From positions 1 through 52,575 of the forward strand of contig CABSJL010000012.1 of the NCBI GenBank assembly GCA_902478055.1: a stretch of 52,575 nucleotides of DNA, given 5' to 3'. Under the pieces are notes generated by a model. The model was not told the DNA's origin. It searched no databases and worked only from the letters and a program-made list of their open reading frames with translations. This document shows positions 33,014 to 42,287 of the stretch, piece by piece (the stretch's first letter is position 1; every line of letters starts with the position of its first letter). A program made the position numbers and the translations under genes. Source of the DNA: an uncultured Veillonella sp. Its GTDB lineage: Bacteria > Bacillota > Negativicutes > Veillonellales > Veillonellaceae.

Positions 33014-33556
33014 ACGACACCTCCTAATTATTGTACCTAACAACCTCATATTAAACACACCAAATAATAATGCGTATTAATATCTTAAATTATTATATCA
33101 AAGAAATCATTAATTTCAACAATTATTATCATTTTTATGGTAATTTTCTATCTCATATATATATTTTTTTCTCATATTAAATATGAGAATTATTTTATCA
33201 TTAATCAAAATAAACCCTGTAGAGTATAGCTTTTTATGAACCAATACAAATCATAATTGCTTCACCAAATAAGAAGTACTACTAAGATTATCATTATTAA
33301 TAATTTAATCATTCTCAATTAAATATTAAATTTTTATTTAAATATGAATACTTTAATGTTTTTTATTCTCATAAACATACATATATTTCGTTATTTTTCA
33401 ATATATTATCATTTAAATATACCAACATACGCTTTCTTTATTACAACTTAATTTCCCATCTAATAATAATCACTATAAATAACAATTCATTTTATTTGCC
33501 CCTACTATATGCATAAGGTATAATTAATATAATATGTATTATAGAAAGGACGATCC
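33014..33556. other. AT-rich divergent intergenic region between feoA and the helicase gene
   Basis: A 543-base, very AT-rich stretch with no convincing coding frame. It holds the feoA promoter and Fur-like site, a perfect 17-base palindrome CTCATATTAAATATGAG (33171-33187), and more ATTATCA heptamers at 33287-33293 and 33405-33411. A partial site TGAGAAT-T-ATTTTAT lies at 33184-33198. The rightmost part must contain the helicase promoter, and AGAAAGGA before 33557 is its ribosome site. I see no RNA structure beyond these repeats. Confidence 0.6.
33092..33131 (-). promoter_or_regulatory. feoAB promoter with overlapping Fur-like box
   Basis: Minus strand TTGAAA (-35, 33114-33119), 16 bases, TATAAT (-10, 33092-33097). 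A Fur-like element TGATAAT-A-ATTGTTG (33117-33131) overlaps the -35 and matches the 7-1-7 consensus at 11 of 14 positions, with the first heptamer perfect. Iron-dependent repression by a Fur protein is the natural reading. Confidence 0.6.
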
Positions 33557-34855
33557 ATGAAATCTTTTAAATCTCTAGGTGTTTGCGATGAACTCATTCA
33601 AGCCCTTCAAAAACAAGGTATCAAGGAGCCCACTCCAATTCAAGAACAAGCCATTCCTGTAGTTTTCAAAGGGAATGATGTCATAGCAAAAGCTCAAACA
33701 GGCACAGGCAAAACATTAGCCTTCTTATTACCTATTCTTCAACGGGTGCACACAGATGTGCATCAAGAACAAGTACTTATCATTGCACCTACGCGAGAAC
33801 TAGTAAAACAAATTTCTGACGAAGCAAAAGAAATAGGTACCATTTTAAATGTGGATATCCTCCCTCTTATCGGTGGCAAAACGATTGAAGCACAGCTACA
33901 ACAATTAGGACGTCGCCCTCAAGTTATCTTAGGTACGCCTGGCCGTCTATTAGATCATGCTAAGCGTGGTTCACTTCACCTAGATTGTATTCGTCGTGTC
34001 GTACTCGATGAAGCCGATCAAATGCTCCACATGGGGTTCTTACCGGATATTGAAAATCTCATCAGCCAAACAGATGCTAATAGACAACTTTTACTATTCT
34101 CTGCAACAATCCCAGATAAGATTAGAAACCTTGCAAAAGCCTATATGTCAAAACCAGCCTCTGTAACAGCAGAAGGTAAGCATGTTACATTAGAATCTAT
34201 TGATCAACGTGTATACATGATGAATCCAGAAGAAAAAACAGAACGCCTCATCAAAATGATTGAAGAAGACAATCCATTCTTGGCCATTGTTTTCTGTAAT
34301 AAACGTGAAGGTGCAGTCCGCTTATCCTATGAGTTAACTGCTGCAGGTCTAAATATTGCTGAAATGCATGGCGATTTAACACAAGGTCGCCGCACTCAAA
34401 TATTACGCGATTTTGCAAAAGCTAAGACACAAATCTTAGTAGCAACAGATATTGCAGCTCGCGGTATCGATATTGAAGGCATTACACATGTTTATAACTA
34501 CGACGTACCACGCGACGTAGATTACTATATCCATCGTATTGGCCGTACTGGTCGTGCGGGCAATTCCGGTGTAGCTGTTACATTTGCCACACCACAGGAT
34601 GAATCTTGGCTACGACGTATTGAACGCGCCATCCAAGCAACGCTTACTAAATACACTAAAGATGGACAAATTAAGACTAAAGGTAATGCAAGTGCTGCGC
34701 CAAAACGTGCAAAATCTGCTAGCAAACCTAAGATAACAAGTTCCTATCAATCTACAAAGGCTAAAGCTCATAAAGCTCGTGGCCACAAAGGTGCTAATAC
34801 ACGCCAACGCCGCACTTCTACTTCTCAAACTGGACGTCGTGGTAAACGCAGATAA
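33557..34855 (+). CDS. DEAD-box ATP-dependent RNA helicase
   Basis: A 432-residue RNA helicase. Motifs in order: Q motif (TPIQEQAIP), I AQTGTGKT, Ia PTRELV, Ib TPGRLLDH, II DEAD, III SAT, IV VFCNKR, V ATDIAARGIDIEG, VI HRIGRTGRAG. The last ~70 residues are a basic, Lys/Arg/Ser/Thr-rich tail ending GRRGKRR that would bind RNA, like tails of CshA/RhlE-type helicases. It probably acts in ribosome assembly or RNA decay, including at low temperature. It has an AGAAAGGA ribosome site, is monocistronic and is closed by a strong terminator. Confidence 0.95.
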   Translation: MKSFKSLGVCDELIQALQKQGIKEPTPIQEQAIPVVFKGNDVIAKAQTGTGKTLAFLLPILQRVHTDVHQEQVLIIAPTRELVKQISDEAKEIGTILNVDILPLIGGKTIEAQLQQLGRRPQVILGTPGRLLDHAKRGSLHLDCIRRVVLDEADQMLHMGFLPDIENLISQTDANRQLLLFSATIPDKIRNLAKAYMSKPASVTAEGKHVTLESIDQRVYMMNPEEKTERLIKMIEEDNPFLAIVFCNKREGAVRLSYELTAAGLNIAEMHGDLTQGRRTQILRDFAKAKTQILVATDIAARGIDIEGITHVYNYDVPRDVDYYIHRIGRTGRAGNSGVAVTFATPQDESWLRRIERAIQATLTKYTKDGQIKTKGNASAAPKRAKSASKPKITSSYQSTKAKAHKARGHKGANTRQRRTSTSQTGRRGKRR

Positions 34856-34860
34856 AACTA

Positions 34861-34894
34861 AAGACGCGTACAGATTAATCTGTACGCGTCTTTT
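34861..34894 (+). terminator. Terminator after the helicase gene (shared region with topB)
   Basis: Perfect arms AAGACGCGTACAGA/TCTGTACGCGTCTT with a 4-base loop, then TTTTTATTT on the plus strand. The topB stop is immediately beyond, and the same hairpin read from the minus strand is followed by TAGTTTTA, so it may work for both converging genes. Confidence 0.9.
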
Positions 34895-37204
34895 TTATTT
34901 ATTCGCATAAATACTTGGCATGCCATTTACATCAGAACATTGTGTCTTACATTGAGATCGATTGCTGCAAACCCAGTTAATTCGGCCTCTCGCCTCTTGT
35001 TTAACAAAATAACCTTCTTTACATCGTGGGCATTTATATTTCTTTTCTTCTTCAGATAGAGTGATATTACTTTCACCAGTTGAAGTCTCTCCATCGATTG
35101 GTTGTGTATGTTTACAAGTTGGATAATTGGTACAACCTAAAAAAGCACCATATTTACCATTACGCTGTTGCATACGTCCCTTATTACATTTCGGACATAT
35201 AGGCAAAGTAGATAAGTCTACATTTTCATTATCCATAGGTCGTTTACGATTTTGATTCGTTATCGTGCGAACTACATTTGGCATCATTTGACCAGAATTT
35301 ACCTGTTTATCAAAGCCAAGCTTATCAATTAACAACTGTAAAAACTTAACTTGATCAGATAAGAAGGAATCTAAGGTATCCTCACCTTCGCTCATGAGGG
35401 CTAAACGTTCTTCCCAAACAGCCGTTTCATCAGGATATAACAATTCATCAGGCAACGCATCTACTAAAAGATAGCCCGTTTCTGTCGGTGATAGCACTTG
35501 TTTTTTTCCTGAAGTTTTCATAAAGCCACGACTGATAAGTTCGTCAATAATATTGGCACGAGTCGCCTCTGTACCAATACCAGATACAGCCTTTAATTGC
35601 TTTTTCAAGTCTTCATTTTTTACAAACTTGTGAATTTCCTTCATCGCTTGTAACAACGTAGACGGTGTAAAGCGAGAAGGCGGCTTAGTTTGCTTCGCCT
35701 CTACAGAGGAATCCGTGTAAAGCACAGAATCATTTTTCTTAACCGCAGGCAAATGATCTGTTTCTTCAATAGCCTCTTTTTTAGAGTCTGTTTCTGCACC
35801 ACGTTCATCAGTTAAATCAGGTTCATCATTATCTGTCACAGATTTAGACTTTTGTCGTTTATAAAGTAATTTCCATCCTTCGTCTATAACTACACGGCCA
35901 TTGGCAACAAACTCTTCTTTGCATTGCTCCACGACGATTTTAGTTTGCTCATAAATATGTTCGCCATAAAACTGAGCAATATAGGCCTGACTAATGAGGA
36001 AGTAAATATTGCGTTCCTCACGGGACAAACTATTTATATTACAAGCTACGGTCGTAGGAATTATAGCATGATGGGCTGTAATCTTCTTTTCATTCCAAGC
36101 GCGGCTCTTAATGGAGCGGTCTGCATCAGTAGCCCACTGTGCTAGTCTTTCATCTCCTGCATTCTGTAAATTATTGAGAATTGCATTGCGGTCACCATAT
36201 TGATTTGGTGGTAAATATTCACAATCAGAACGAGGGTATGTAGTCAATTTCTTTTCATATAGTTTCTGTGCTGTATCAAGTACAGTTTGCGGATCATAGG
36301 AAAAAGCTTTACCAGCTAATACCTGCAAAGATGATAGAGACAATGGTAAACGCTGTACATCTTTCTTTTTAGATTTTGTAACAGCTTTAATAACTCCATC
36401 TGACCCCGCCTGTAAGCGCTCTACTAATTCATCGGCTATGGCTTTATTAATAAGACGTCCATCTGGGTCAAGCCCCTTTTGTTCGTCTGTAGGCTGCCAC
36501 GTAGCCCAGAATACACCATTTGGATGATTATATAAAACCTTTAATGTAAAATAATCGACCGGTTTAAATGCCGCTAGTTCTCGCTCTCTGCGCACAACAA
36601 GGGCTAATGTTGGAGTCTTAACACGACCGATAGGTAATGTTACTTTATTACCTTTATAACGTTCAGACAATGTATAGGCACGAGATAAATTCATGCCAAT
36701 AAGCCAGTCTGCACGTGCTCTAGCCAATGCAGATTGATATAGATTGTGAAAGTCTTTATTATCCCGTAGATCATTTAATGCGGCACGAACAGATTTTTCG
36801 TCCAATGCATTTAGCAAGATACGTTGTACAGGTTTTGTATTTCCTACATAATATAATACTTCATCAACCAACAATTGACCTTCCCTGTCCGGGTCACCTG
36901 CGTTGACGATAATGTCCGCTTTACCGATTAATTCTTTTACAGTCTCAAACTGTTGACGACTACTATCCGTAACGAGTAATTTCCACTCATCAGGCACAAT
37001 AGGTAAATCTTGAGGGCGCCAGCGGATATATTTATCATCGTAATCACCAGGTTCTGCTTGATGTAATACGTGCCCTACAACCCAAGTCACCACATCATCA
37101 CCTTGGATAAAATAGCCATTCCGTTTTTGGATATTCTTGTTTTCTGGCAAGCATTTACTAATTTCGCGAGCCATGGATGGCTTTTCCGCAATAAATAACC
37201 TCAT
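34895..37204 (-). CDS. topB: DNA topoisomerase III
   Basis: A 769-residue type IA topoisomerase that relaxes and decatenates DNA by single-strand passage. The N-terminal Toprim domain has IAEKPSMARE and the metal-binding GDPDREGQL. The active-site Tyr is in TTYPRSDCEYL. Conserved GRVKTPTLALVVRRE and GIGTEATRANIIDELISRGF are also present. An acidic insert (around residues 470-510) precedes the last core domain. The C-terminus carries two four-Cys zinc ribbons, CPKCNKGRM with LGCTNYPTC, and CPRCKEGYF with VCSNRSQC. The frame opens earlier at 37243, but ATG 37204 follows AAGGAGG by six bases and begins directly with the Toprim strand. Confidence 0.94.
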   Translation of the reverse strand: MRLFIAEKPSMAREISKCLPENKNIQKRNGYFIQGDDVVTWVVGHVLHQAEPGDYDDKYIRWRPQDLPIVPDEWKLLVTDSSRQQFETVKELIGKADIIVNAGDPDREGQLLVDEVLYYVGNTKPVQRILLNALDEKSVRAALNDLRDNKDFHNLYQSALARARADWLIGMNLSRAYTLSERYKGNKVTLPIGRVKTPTLALVVRRERELAAFKPVDYFTLKVLYNHPNGVFWATWQPTDEQKGLDPDGRLINKAIADELVERLQAGSDGVIKAVTKSKKKDVQRLPLSLSSLQVLAGKAFSYDPQTVLDTAQKLYEKKLTTYPRSDCEYLPPNQYGDRNAILNNLQNAGDERLAQWATDADRSIKSRAWNEKKITAHHAIIPTTVACNINSLSREERNIYFLISQAYIAQFYGEHIYEQTKIVVEQCKEEFVANGRVVIDEGWKLLYKRQKSKSVTDNDEPDLTDERGAETDSKKEAIEETDHLPAVKKNDSVLYTDSSVEAKQTKPPSRFTPSTLLQAMKEIHKFVKNEDLKKQLKAVSGIGTEATRANIIDELISRGFMKTSGKKQVLSPTETGYLLVDALPDELLYPDETAVWEERLALMSEGEDTLDSFLSDQVKFLQLLIDKLGFDKQVNSGQMMPNVVRTITNQNRKRPMDNENVDLSTLPICPKCNKGRMQQRNGKYGAFLGCTNYPTCKHTQPIDGETSTGESNITLSEEEKKYKCPRCKEGYFVKQEARGRINWVCSNRSQCKTQCSDVNGMPSIYANK

Positions 37205-37261
37205 GGTCCCCCTCCTTAACATAAAATAACGGCTATTCCCCAAGCCGCTCTTTGAAATCTC

Positions 37262-37307
37262 ATTATACTACAATTTAGTGGTCATAACTACCAAAATCAT
37301 GTATAAT
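37262..37307. promoter_or_regulatory. Divergent promoters of topB and prfC
   Basis: For prfC (plus): TGGTCA (37279-37284), 17 bases, TATAAT (37302-37307). For topB (minus): TATAAT at 37262-37267 with only a weak -35 near 37285. The two promoters overlap in the 136-base gap, so polymerase binding at one may hinder the other. Confidence 0.4.
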
Positions 37308-37380
37308 TTTAAAGATATGAATGGTGTGAAGATGATATATTAAAATAAGACTTTCACAAACGAAACAATAGAGGTGAACT

Positions 37381-38976
37381 ATGACATTTTTAGAAGAAGT
37401 GCAACGTCGGCGTACGTTTGCTATCATATCTCACCCGGATGCGGGTAAAACTACATTAACAGAAAAACTACTTTTATACGGTGGTGCCATTCACTTAGCG
37501 GGGTCCGTTAAGTCTCGTAAAACAGCAAAACACGCCGTATCTGACTGGATGGAAATCGAAAAACAACGTGGTATCTCCGTAACGAGTTCCGTATTACAAT
37601 TTGACTACGATGGCTGTCGTGTCAACATTCTTGATACTCCTGGTCACCAAGACTTCTCTGAAGATACATACCGTACATTGATGGCTGCCGATAGCGCTGT
37701 CATGCTTATCGACGTTGCAAAAGGTGTCGAAGCACAAACGAAAAAACTATTTGCCGTATCTAAAGAACGCGGTATTCCTATCTTTACCTTTGTAAATAAA
37801 ATTGACCATTTCGGTCGCAGCCCATTTGACTTGATGGAAGAAATCGAAAACGTTCTTGGCATTCGTACATGCCCTATGAACTGGCCAATTGGTATCAACG
37901 GTGAATACAAAGGCGTATACGATAGAGAACACGAAACTATCGAGCTCTTCGCAAAAGACGAAACACATGGTCAAGAAAAGCTAGCCTCTGAAAAAGGTGC
38001 TTTGACTGATCCTCGTATGAAAGAATTATTAGGTGACGATGTATATCAAGCATTGCTTGATGATATCGAATTATTAGACGTTGCTGGCGATCCATTCGAT
38101 TTTGATAAAGTTCGTGCAGGCGAATTAACGCCAATGTTCTTCGGTTCTGCTATGACTAACTTTGGGGTAAAACCATTCTTAGAAAAATTCTTAGAACTAG
38201 CTCCATCCCCTGCTCCACGACAAGCCGTGGAAGAAATGGTGCAACCTACGAGCGAAGACTTCTCCGCTTTAGTATTTAAAATTCAAGCGAATATGGACCC
38301 TAATCACCATGACCGCATCGTATTTATGCGTATCTGCTCTGGTAAATTCGAAAAGGGTATGTCCGTATTGCATCGCCAATCTAACAAAACGATTCGCTTG
38401 TCTCAGCCTCAACAATTCTTGGCTACCGAACGTACCATCGTAGAAGATGCATATCCCGGTGATATTATCGGTGTCTTCGATGCTGGCACAATGGGCGTAG
38501 GTGATACACTATGTGCACAAAAACACAAGGTAACATTTGGTGACTTCCCTGTGTTCCCACCAGAATTCTTCGCCCGCGTATCTCCAAAAGATACTATGAA
38601 GCGTAAGCAATTCCAAAAAGGCATGACACAATTGGCTCAAGAAGGTGCAGTTCAAATCTTTGAACAACCAGGTGCCCTCGACTCCTTCGTAGTTGGTGCC
38701 GTAGGTATGCTTCAATTTGAAGTTTTAGAATACCGTTTAAAAAATGAATATGGTGTTGATTTATTAAATAATACATTGCCATACAGTGTTGCCCGTTGGA
38801 TTGATGGTGAAGTAGATATTGCGTCTTTAAAAGGTGTAGATAATGCGATGATTGTTAAGGATAATCGCGATCGTACTGTAGTGCTTATCTCCAATGAATG
38901 GCAAATGGGTTGGGTTCAAGAGCGTAATCCTGATGTTACATTCTTAACAACCCCAAAACTTCATCACGAACTATAG
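37381..38976 (+). CDS. prfC: Peptide chain release factor 3
   Basis: A 531-residue translational GTPase that recycles RF1 and RF2 from the ribosome after peptide release. G1 is SHPDAGKTTLTEKLL (residues 17-31), the switch I region GISVTSSVLQF, G3 DTPGHQDF, and G4 NKIDHFGR. RF3-specific parts are MNWPIGINGEYKGVYDRE and the C-terminal ARVSPKDTMKRKQFQKGMTQ and GVLQFEVLEYRL-like stretches (here VGMLQFEVLEYRLKNEYG). Its length is standard. AGAGGTGA precedes the ATG. It is monocistronic, with a 17-bp-stem terminator downstream. Confidence 0.96.
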   Translation: MTFLEEVQRRRTFAIISHPDAGKTTLTEKLLLYGGAIHLAGSVKSRKTAKHAVSDWMEIEKQRGISVTSSVLQFDYDGCRVNILDTPGHQDFSEDTYRTLMAADSAVMLIDVAKGVEAQTKKLFAVSKERGIPIFTFVNKIDHFGRSPFDLMEEIENVLGIRTCPMNWPIGINGEYKGVYDREHETIELFAKDETHGQEKLASEKGALTDPRMKELLGDDVYQALLDDIELLDVAGDPFDFDKVRAGELTPMFFGSAMTNFGVKPFLEKFLELAPSPAPRQAVEEMVQPTSEDFSALVFKIQANMDPNHHDRIVFMRICSGKFEKGMSVLHRQSNKTIRLSQPQQFLATERTIVEDAYPGDIIGVFDAGTMGVGDTLCAQKHKVTFGDFPVFPPEFFARVSPKDTMKRKQFQKGMTQLAQEGAVQIFEQPGALDSFVVGAVGMLQFEVLEYRLKNEYGVDLLNNTLPYSVARWIDGEVDIASLKGVDNAMIVKDNRDRTVVLISNEWQMGWVQERNPDVTFLTTPKLHHEL

Positions 38977-39451
38977 TATTGGCATTTATAGCTTATCTTT
39001 CTAAATCTATACTTCGCACTTCTAAATGCGAGATGTACTATGTAGCAGACAGTGGCTTAACTGCAAACCTCAATAGTTAAGCACACTATAAATCCTCAGA
39101 TAATAACAACTGGAATATATTTCTCAATATATAAAAATTAGAAATATATTCCAGTTTATTTTTTTATAATAGGCAGGAAAATCACAGAATTTAGTCGAAT
39201 ACATATAGTATGATTATGTAGAGAAGTGATTTATACTATTACTTTCTCGTATTTTTGTATATAATATAAATATATTATAAATAGATATATATCTAATATA
39301 GATATATAAAACCTAATGGTTTTACTGTTGTTGTGAGTGTTGAAAATAAATAATATATAATTATTATGCCTTATATATTCTATAGTTTTTTTCGACCATT
39401 CATGATACCATAAAATATAAGTTTTATTTTTTATTTTAAAGGAGTGATTTT
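38977..39451. other. Intergenic region between prfC and gltS
   Basis: A 475-base gap without a supported gene. It contains the prfC terminator (39108-39165) and, further on, an AT-only inverted repeat ATATATATCTAATATAGATATATA (about 39284-39308) that can form a hairpin in the gltS leader or mark a promoter. Just before gltS the bases AAAGGAGTG form a strong ribosome site. No convincing -35/-10 pair could be fixed and no riboswitch is recognised. Confidence 0.5.
39108..39165 (+). terminator. Terminator downstream of prfC
   Basis: Perfect 17-bp stem AACTGGAATATATTTCT/AGAAATATATTCCAGTT with a 15-base loop, followed by TTATTTTTTTAT on the plus strand. It lies 131 bases after the prfC stop, leaving a long 3' untranslated part. 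Confidence 0.85.
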
Positions 39452-40699
39452 ATGCCACTTATTGACTTAGCGTTAGTCAACGATGTATGGACCTTGAAAC
39501 TGTCCATGATTCAAACTGTAGGCCTCGCTGTAATCACGTTATTCATTGGTACTTGGATTAACAAGCATTCCAAGTTCTTACAACGTATGTGTATGCCTGC
39601 ACCAGCTGTAGGGGCTTTGCCATTTGCATTTTTAACTGCTATTCTTTCTTACTACAAGATTTTGAACATTACTTTTGAAGGTTCCCTACAAACATTCTTA
39701 ATGCTTGCCTTCTTTACTACCATCGGTTTGATGGCATCTTTAAAAGTCCTCAAAAAGGGCGGTATCTTCATTATCTTCTTCTTCCTAGCTTGTGCAGTAT
39801 GGATTGTTGTACAAAATACAGCAGGTATTATGATTGCTAAAGCTTTAGGTATTGAACCAATCATCGGTATTATGGCTGGTTCCGTATCCATGATTGGTGG
39901 TCTTGGTACTGCTGGCGCCTTCGGCCCATATTACGAACAATTGCTTGGTATCCCTGGTACAGCATCCGCAGCGGTTGCAGCCGCAACATTCGGCATGGTA
40001 GCAGGTACAATTCTCGGTGCTCCTGTAGGTGAACGCATTATCAAAATGCACAAAGTTAAAACACCTTATGAAAATCCTGAGTTAATGGAAGATGAAGGCA
40101 TCGACATGATCGAAGATCACGTTGAAAGTGGTGGCAAACAATTCAATTCCCAAGACCTTTTAACAATCTGTATGTGGATTGGCCTTGCTTTAGGTATCGG
40201 TACTATCGTAAGTGCTGGTTTGTCTATCTTAACTCCACTACCTGCATATATCGGTGCAATGATTTGTGCAGCTGTAATCCGTAACTTCGGTGACTTCACT
40301 AAAGCTTACAAAATCAACGATGCAGCTCTTGATGCAGTATCCAATGTAGCATTATCTCTATTCGTAACTATGGCTATCAATAGCTTGAAACTAGTTCAAT
40401 TAATCGATCTTGCTTTACCACTTATTACAATCTTAGTTGCACAAATGGTACTTATCTGTGTATTTGCATACCTTATCTACTTCCTATTTGGTCGCAACTA
40501 CGATGCAGTTATGCTTGGTTCTGGTGCCATCGGCTTCGGCTTAGGTGCTACACCAAATGCATTGGTTAATATGTTATCCTTAGCAAGTAAACATGGTCCA
40601 TCCCCTCGTGCATGGCTCGTAGTTTCCTTGGTAGGTGCATTCTTAATCGACTTTGCTAATGCTTTCCTAATTACAACAATGGCTGGCATTCTTTACTAA
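39452..40699 (+). CDS. gltS: Sodium/glutamate symporter GltS
   Basis: A 415-residue inner-membrane transporter with about ten to twelve helices that imports glutamate with sodium. Family features are the N-terminal MPAPAVGALPFAF, the two glycine-rich re-entrant regions (GSVSMIGGLGTAGAFGPYYEQLLG and GSGAIGFGLGATPNALVNM), and a cytoplasmic acidic loop (about residues 205-230) between the two halves. The two pore motifs mirror each other, as expected for the inverted repeat of GltS. It starts after AAAGGAGTGA and ends immediately at its own terminator. It is monocistronic. Confidence 0.93.
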   Translation: MPLIDLALVNDVWTLKLSMIQTVGLAVITLFIGTWINKHSKFLQRMCMPAPAVGALPFAFLTAILSYYKILNITFEGSLQTFLMLAFFTTIGLMASLKVLKKGGIFIIFFFLACAVWIVVQNTAGIMIAKALGIEPIIGIMAGSVSMIGGLGTAGAFGPYYEQLLGIPGTASAAVAAATFGMVAGTILGAPVGERIIKMHKVKTPYENPELMEDEGIDMIEDHVESGGKQFNSQDLLTICMWIGLALGIGTIVSAGLSILTPLPAYIGAMICAAVIRNFGDFTKAYKINDAALDAVSNVALSLFVTMAINSLKLVQLIDLALPLITILVAQMVLICVFAYLIYFLFGRNYDAVMLGSGAIGFGLGATPNALVNMLSLASKHGPSPRAWLVVSLVGAFLIDFANAFLITTMAGILY

Positions 40700-40729
40700 A
40701 AAAAAGGACCCATTCGGGTCCTTTTTTTA
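40700..40729 (+). terminator. Terminator downstream of gltS
   Basis: Hairpin AAAAAGGACCC-ATTC-GGGTCCTTTTT directly after the gltS stop, with a T-rich 3' arm. It converges with the rsmA terminator. Confidence 0.92.
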
Positions 40730-40731
40730 TG

Positions 40732-40778
40732 AAAAGAGCTTATTAGAATGATATGTTATCAATCTAATAAGCTCTTTT
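40732..40778 (-). terminator. Terminator downstream of rsmA
   Basis: Perfect 16-bp arms AAAAGAGCTTATTAGA/TCTAATAAGCTCTTTT with a 15-base loop. Read on the minus strand it ends in CTTTTCATAAAAAAA; the T-tract is short but the stem is strong. It could also act on the plus strand. Confidence 0.8.
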
Positions 40779-40787
40779 TACATTATT

Positions 40788-41642
40788 CTATTTAATTAAA
40801 GCCGCCCATGCATTGGCTACATCAGCAAACTCTTGAAGGGTAAAAGTCTCCCCTCTTCGTTGCCCATCGATATTGGCTTTTGCTAATAGCTCTTCGATTC
40901 TATCTTTTGATAATCCCGTTGTCTTCATCGTATTAGCAAATGTTTTACGTCGTTGCGCAAAACCAGCTTTCACTACTCGGAAGAATAATTTCTCATCAAT
41001 CACATCAACAGGTGGTTTATCTCGTAATACGCAGCGAATGACAGAACTCGTTACCGCTGGAGCTGGCAAGAAGGATTTAGGTGGTACATCAAGCACAATA
41101 TCCGGTTCAGTATAATATTGTACCGCCACAGATAATGCACCATAATCCTTTGTACCTGGCTTAGCTACCATTCTCAAGGCAACTTCCTTTTGCACCATTA
41201 CAACGAGGCGCTCAATTGGTAATTTACTTTCCAGTAAAGACATAATAATAGGTGTTGTAATATAGTACGGTAAATTGGCAACTACCTTAAATGGTTTATG
41301 ATTCATGATAGATGGTACATCAAGTTTCAACACATCGCCATGAATAATGCGCACATTATCATAGGAGGCCAAAGTAGTGTCTAAGACCTCTAATAAACGT
41401 CTGTCGAGTTCAATGGCCGTTACATCTGCCCCACTTTGTGCTAACCCCTGTGTCAATGTACCGATGCCAGGACCTACTTCTAGTACAGGTTCACCGGGTG
41501 TCAATTCTGCAGCATGTACTATTTCATCAACAATGCCGCGTTTAATAAGAAAGTTCTGCCCTAATTTCTTACTCATTTTAATATCGAAGCGTTTACATAT
41601 ATAATGTACTACTTCAGGGCTTGCAATTACTGATTCTAACAT
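40788..41642 (-). CDS. rsmA: 16S rRNA dimethyladenosine transferase RsmA (KsgA)
   Basis: A 284-residue SAM-dependent enzyme that dimethylates two adjacent adenosines near the 3' end of 16S rRNA during small-subunit assembly. The N-terminal KKLGQNFLIKRGIVDEIV and the SAM motif VLEVGPGIGTLTQGLA are diagnostic. The catalytic motif is NLPYYITTPII. The C-terminal domain contains VVKAGFAQRRKTFANTMKTTG. It lies 13 bases after rnmV, the usual pairing in Firmicutes, where both act in ribosomal RNA processing. A longer frame is not available upstream. A strong terminator closes the unit. Confidence 0.96.
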   Translation of the reverse strand: MLESVIASPEVVHYICKRFDIKMSKKLGQNFLIKRGIVDEIVHAAELTPGEPVLEVGPGIGTLTQGLAQSGADVTAIELDRRLLEVLDTTLASYDNVRIIHGDVLKLDVPSIMNHKPFKVVANLPYYITTPIIMSLLESKLPIERLVVMVQKEVALRMVAKPGTKDYGALSVAVQYYTEPDIVLDVPPKSFLPAPAVTSSVIRCVLRDKPPVDVIDEKLFFRVVKAGFAQRRKTFANTMKTTGLSKDRIEELLAKANIDGQRRGETFTLQEFADVANAWAALIK

Positions 41643-41655
41643 CTTAACTCCTATT

Positions 41656-42183
41656 TTAACTATTTACAGCCTCTTCAAAAGCATCTCGACTTATACCATA
41701 GTGATTTAAACGGTATAAAAACTGTTTCCCATTGCCATAACCAATGCCTAACTTAGCCCCAATAACCGCACGGCGAGCAGCACTATCAGGCATACCTGAT
41801 AACCCATGACGAACTAGATCTACCATAGAAAATTCGTTAGATGATTCCAAGGATTCTACATGTAATGTGGATAAAGCCTTTCTAATGGATTCTGGAGATG
41901 CTTGTTCTATGCCAATATCATCATTTGCAAACGCTTCATCACGAGGGACAAAAGCATGCTGTGCATTAGGGAATTTTTTTGTTAATACACGACGAATTCT
42001 CTCCCCTGCTGTATCAGGATCGGTTAATATGATAATACCTCGCTTTTCATAAGCTACACGAATCATATCAATAACACCTTTACGAAGTGTAAAACCCTCT
42101 GTAGCAATACAGTCTGCTTCTACGGCTTGTGCAATACGTTGTATATCAGATTTTCCTTCTACTACGATGACTTGTTTAAGCAT
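41656..42183 (-). CDS. rnmV: Ribonuclease M5
   Basis: A 175-residue Toprim-domain nuclease that matures 5S rRNA in Firmicutes. The Toprim core starts VVEGKSDIQRIAQAVEADCIATEGF. The metal-binding acidic motif follows in ILTDPDTAGERIRRVL (DPD), and the C-terminal AVIGAKLGIGYGNGKQFLYRLNHYG matches the M5 family end. The length is normal. The start is ATG with AAGGAGGACCT upstream. It is first of two genes with rsmA, both in rRNA maturation. Confidence 0.95.
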   Translation of the reverse strand: MLKQVIVVEGKSDIQRIAQAVEADCIATEGFTLRKGVIDMIRVAYEKRGIIILTDPDTAGERIRRVLTKKFPNAQHAFVPRDEAFANDDIGIEQASPESIRKALSTLHVESLESSNEFSMVDLVRHGLSGMPDSAARRAVIGAKLGIGYGNGKQFLYRLNHYGISRDAFEEAVNS

Positions 42184-42287
42184 AGGTCCTCCTTTATTCT
42201 ATTAGTACATTGTAACATATATATAACATTGCTTAAATACTTATAATCGAGTAGTATAGGTAGTGTAATATATAAAAGGAGGCCATT

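Noticed and set aside
39284..39308. AT-only inverted repeat before gltS as a riboswitch or terminator
   Set aside because: The stem is A/T only, has no T-tract and no conserved riboswitch element; it may be a chance repeat in AT-rich DNA.
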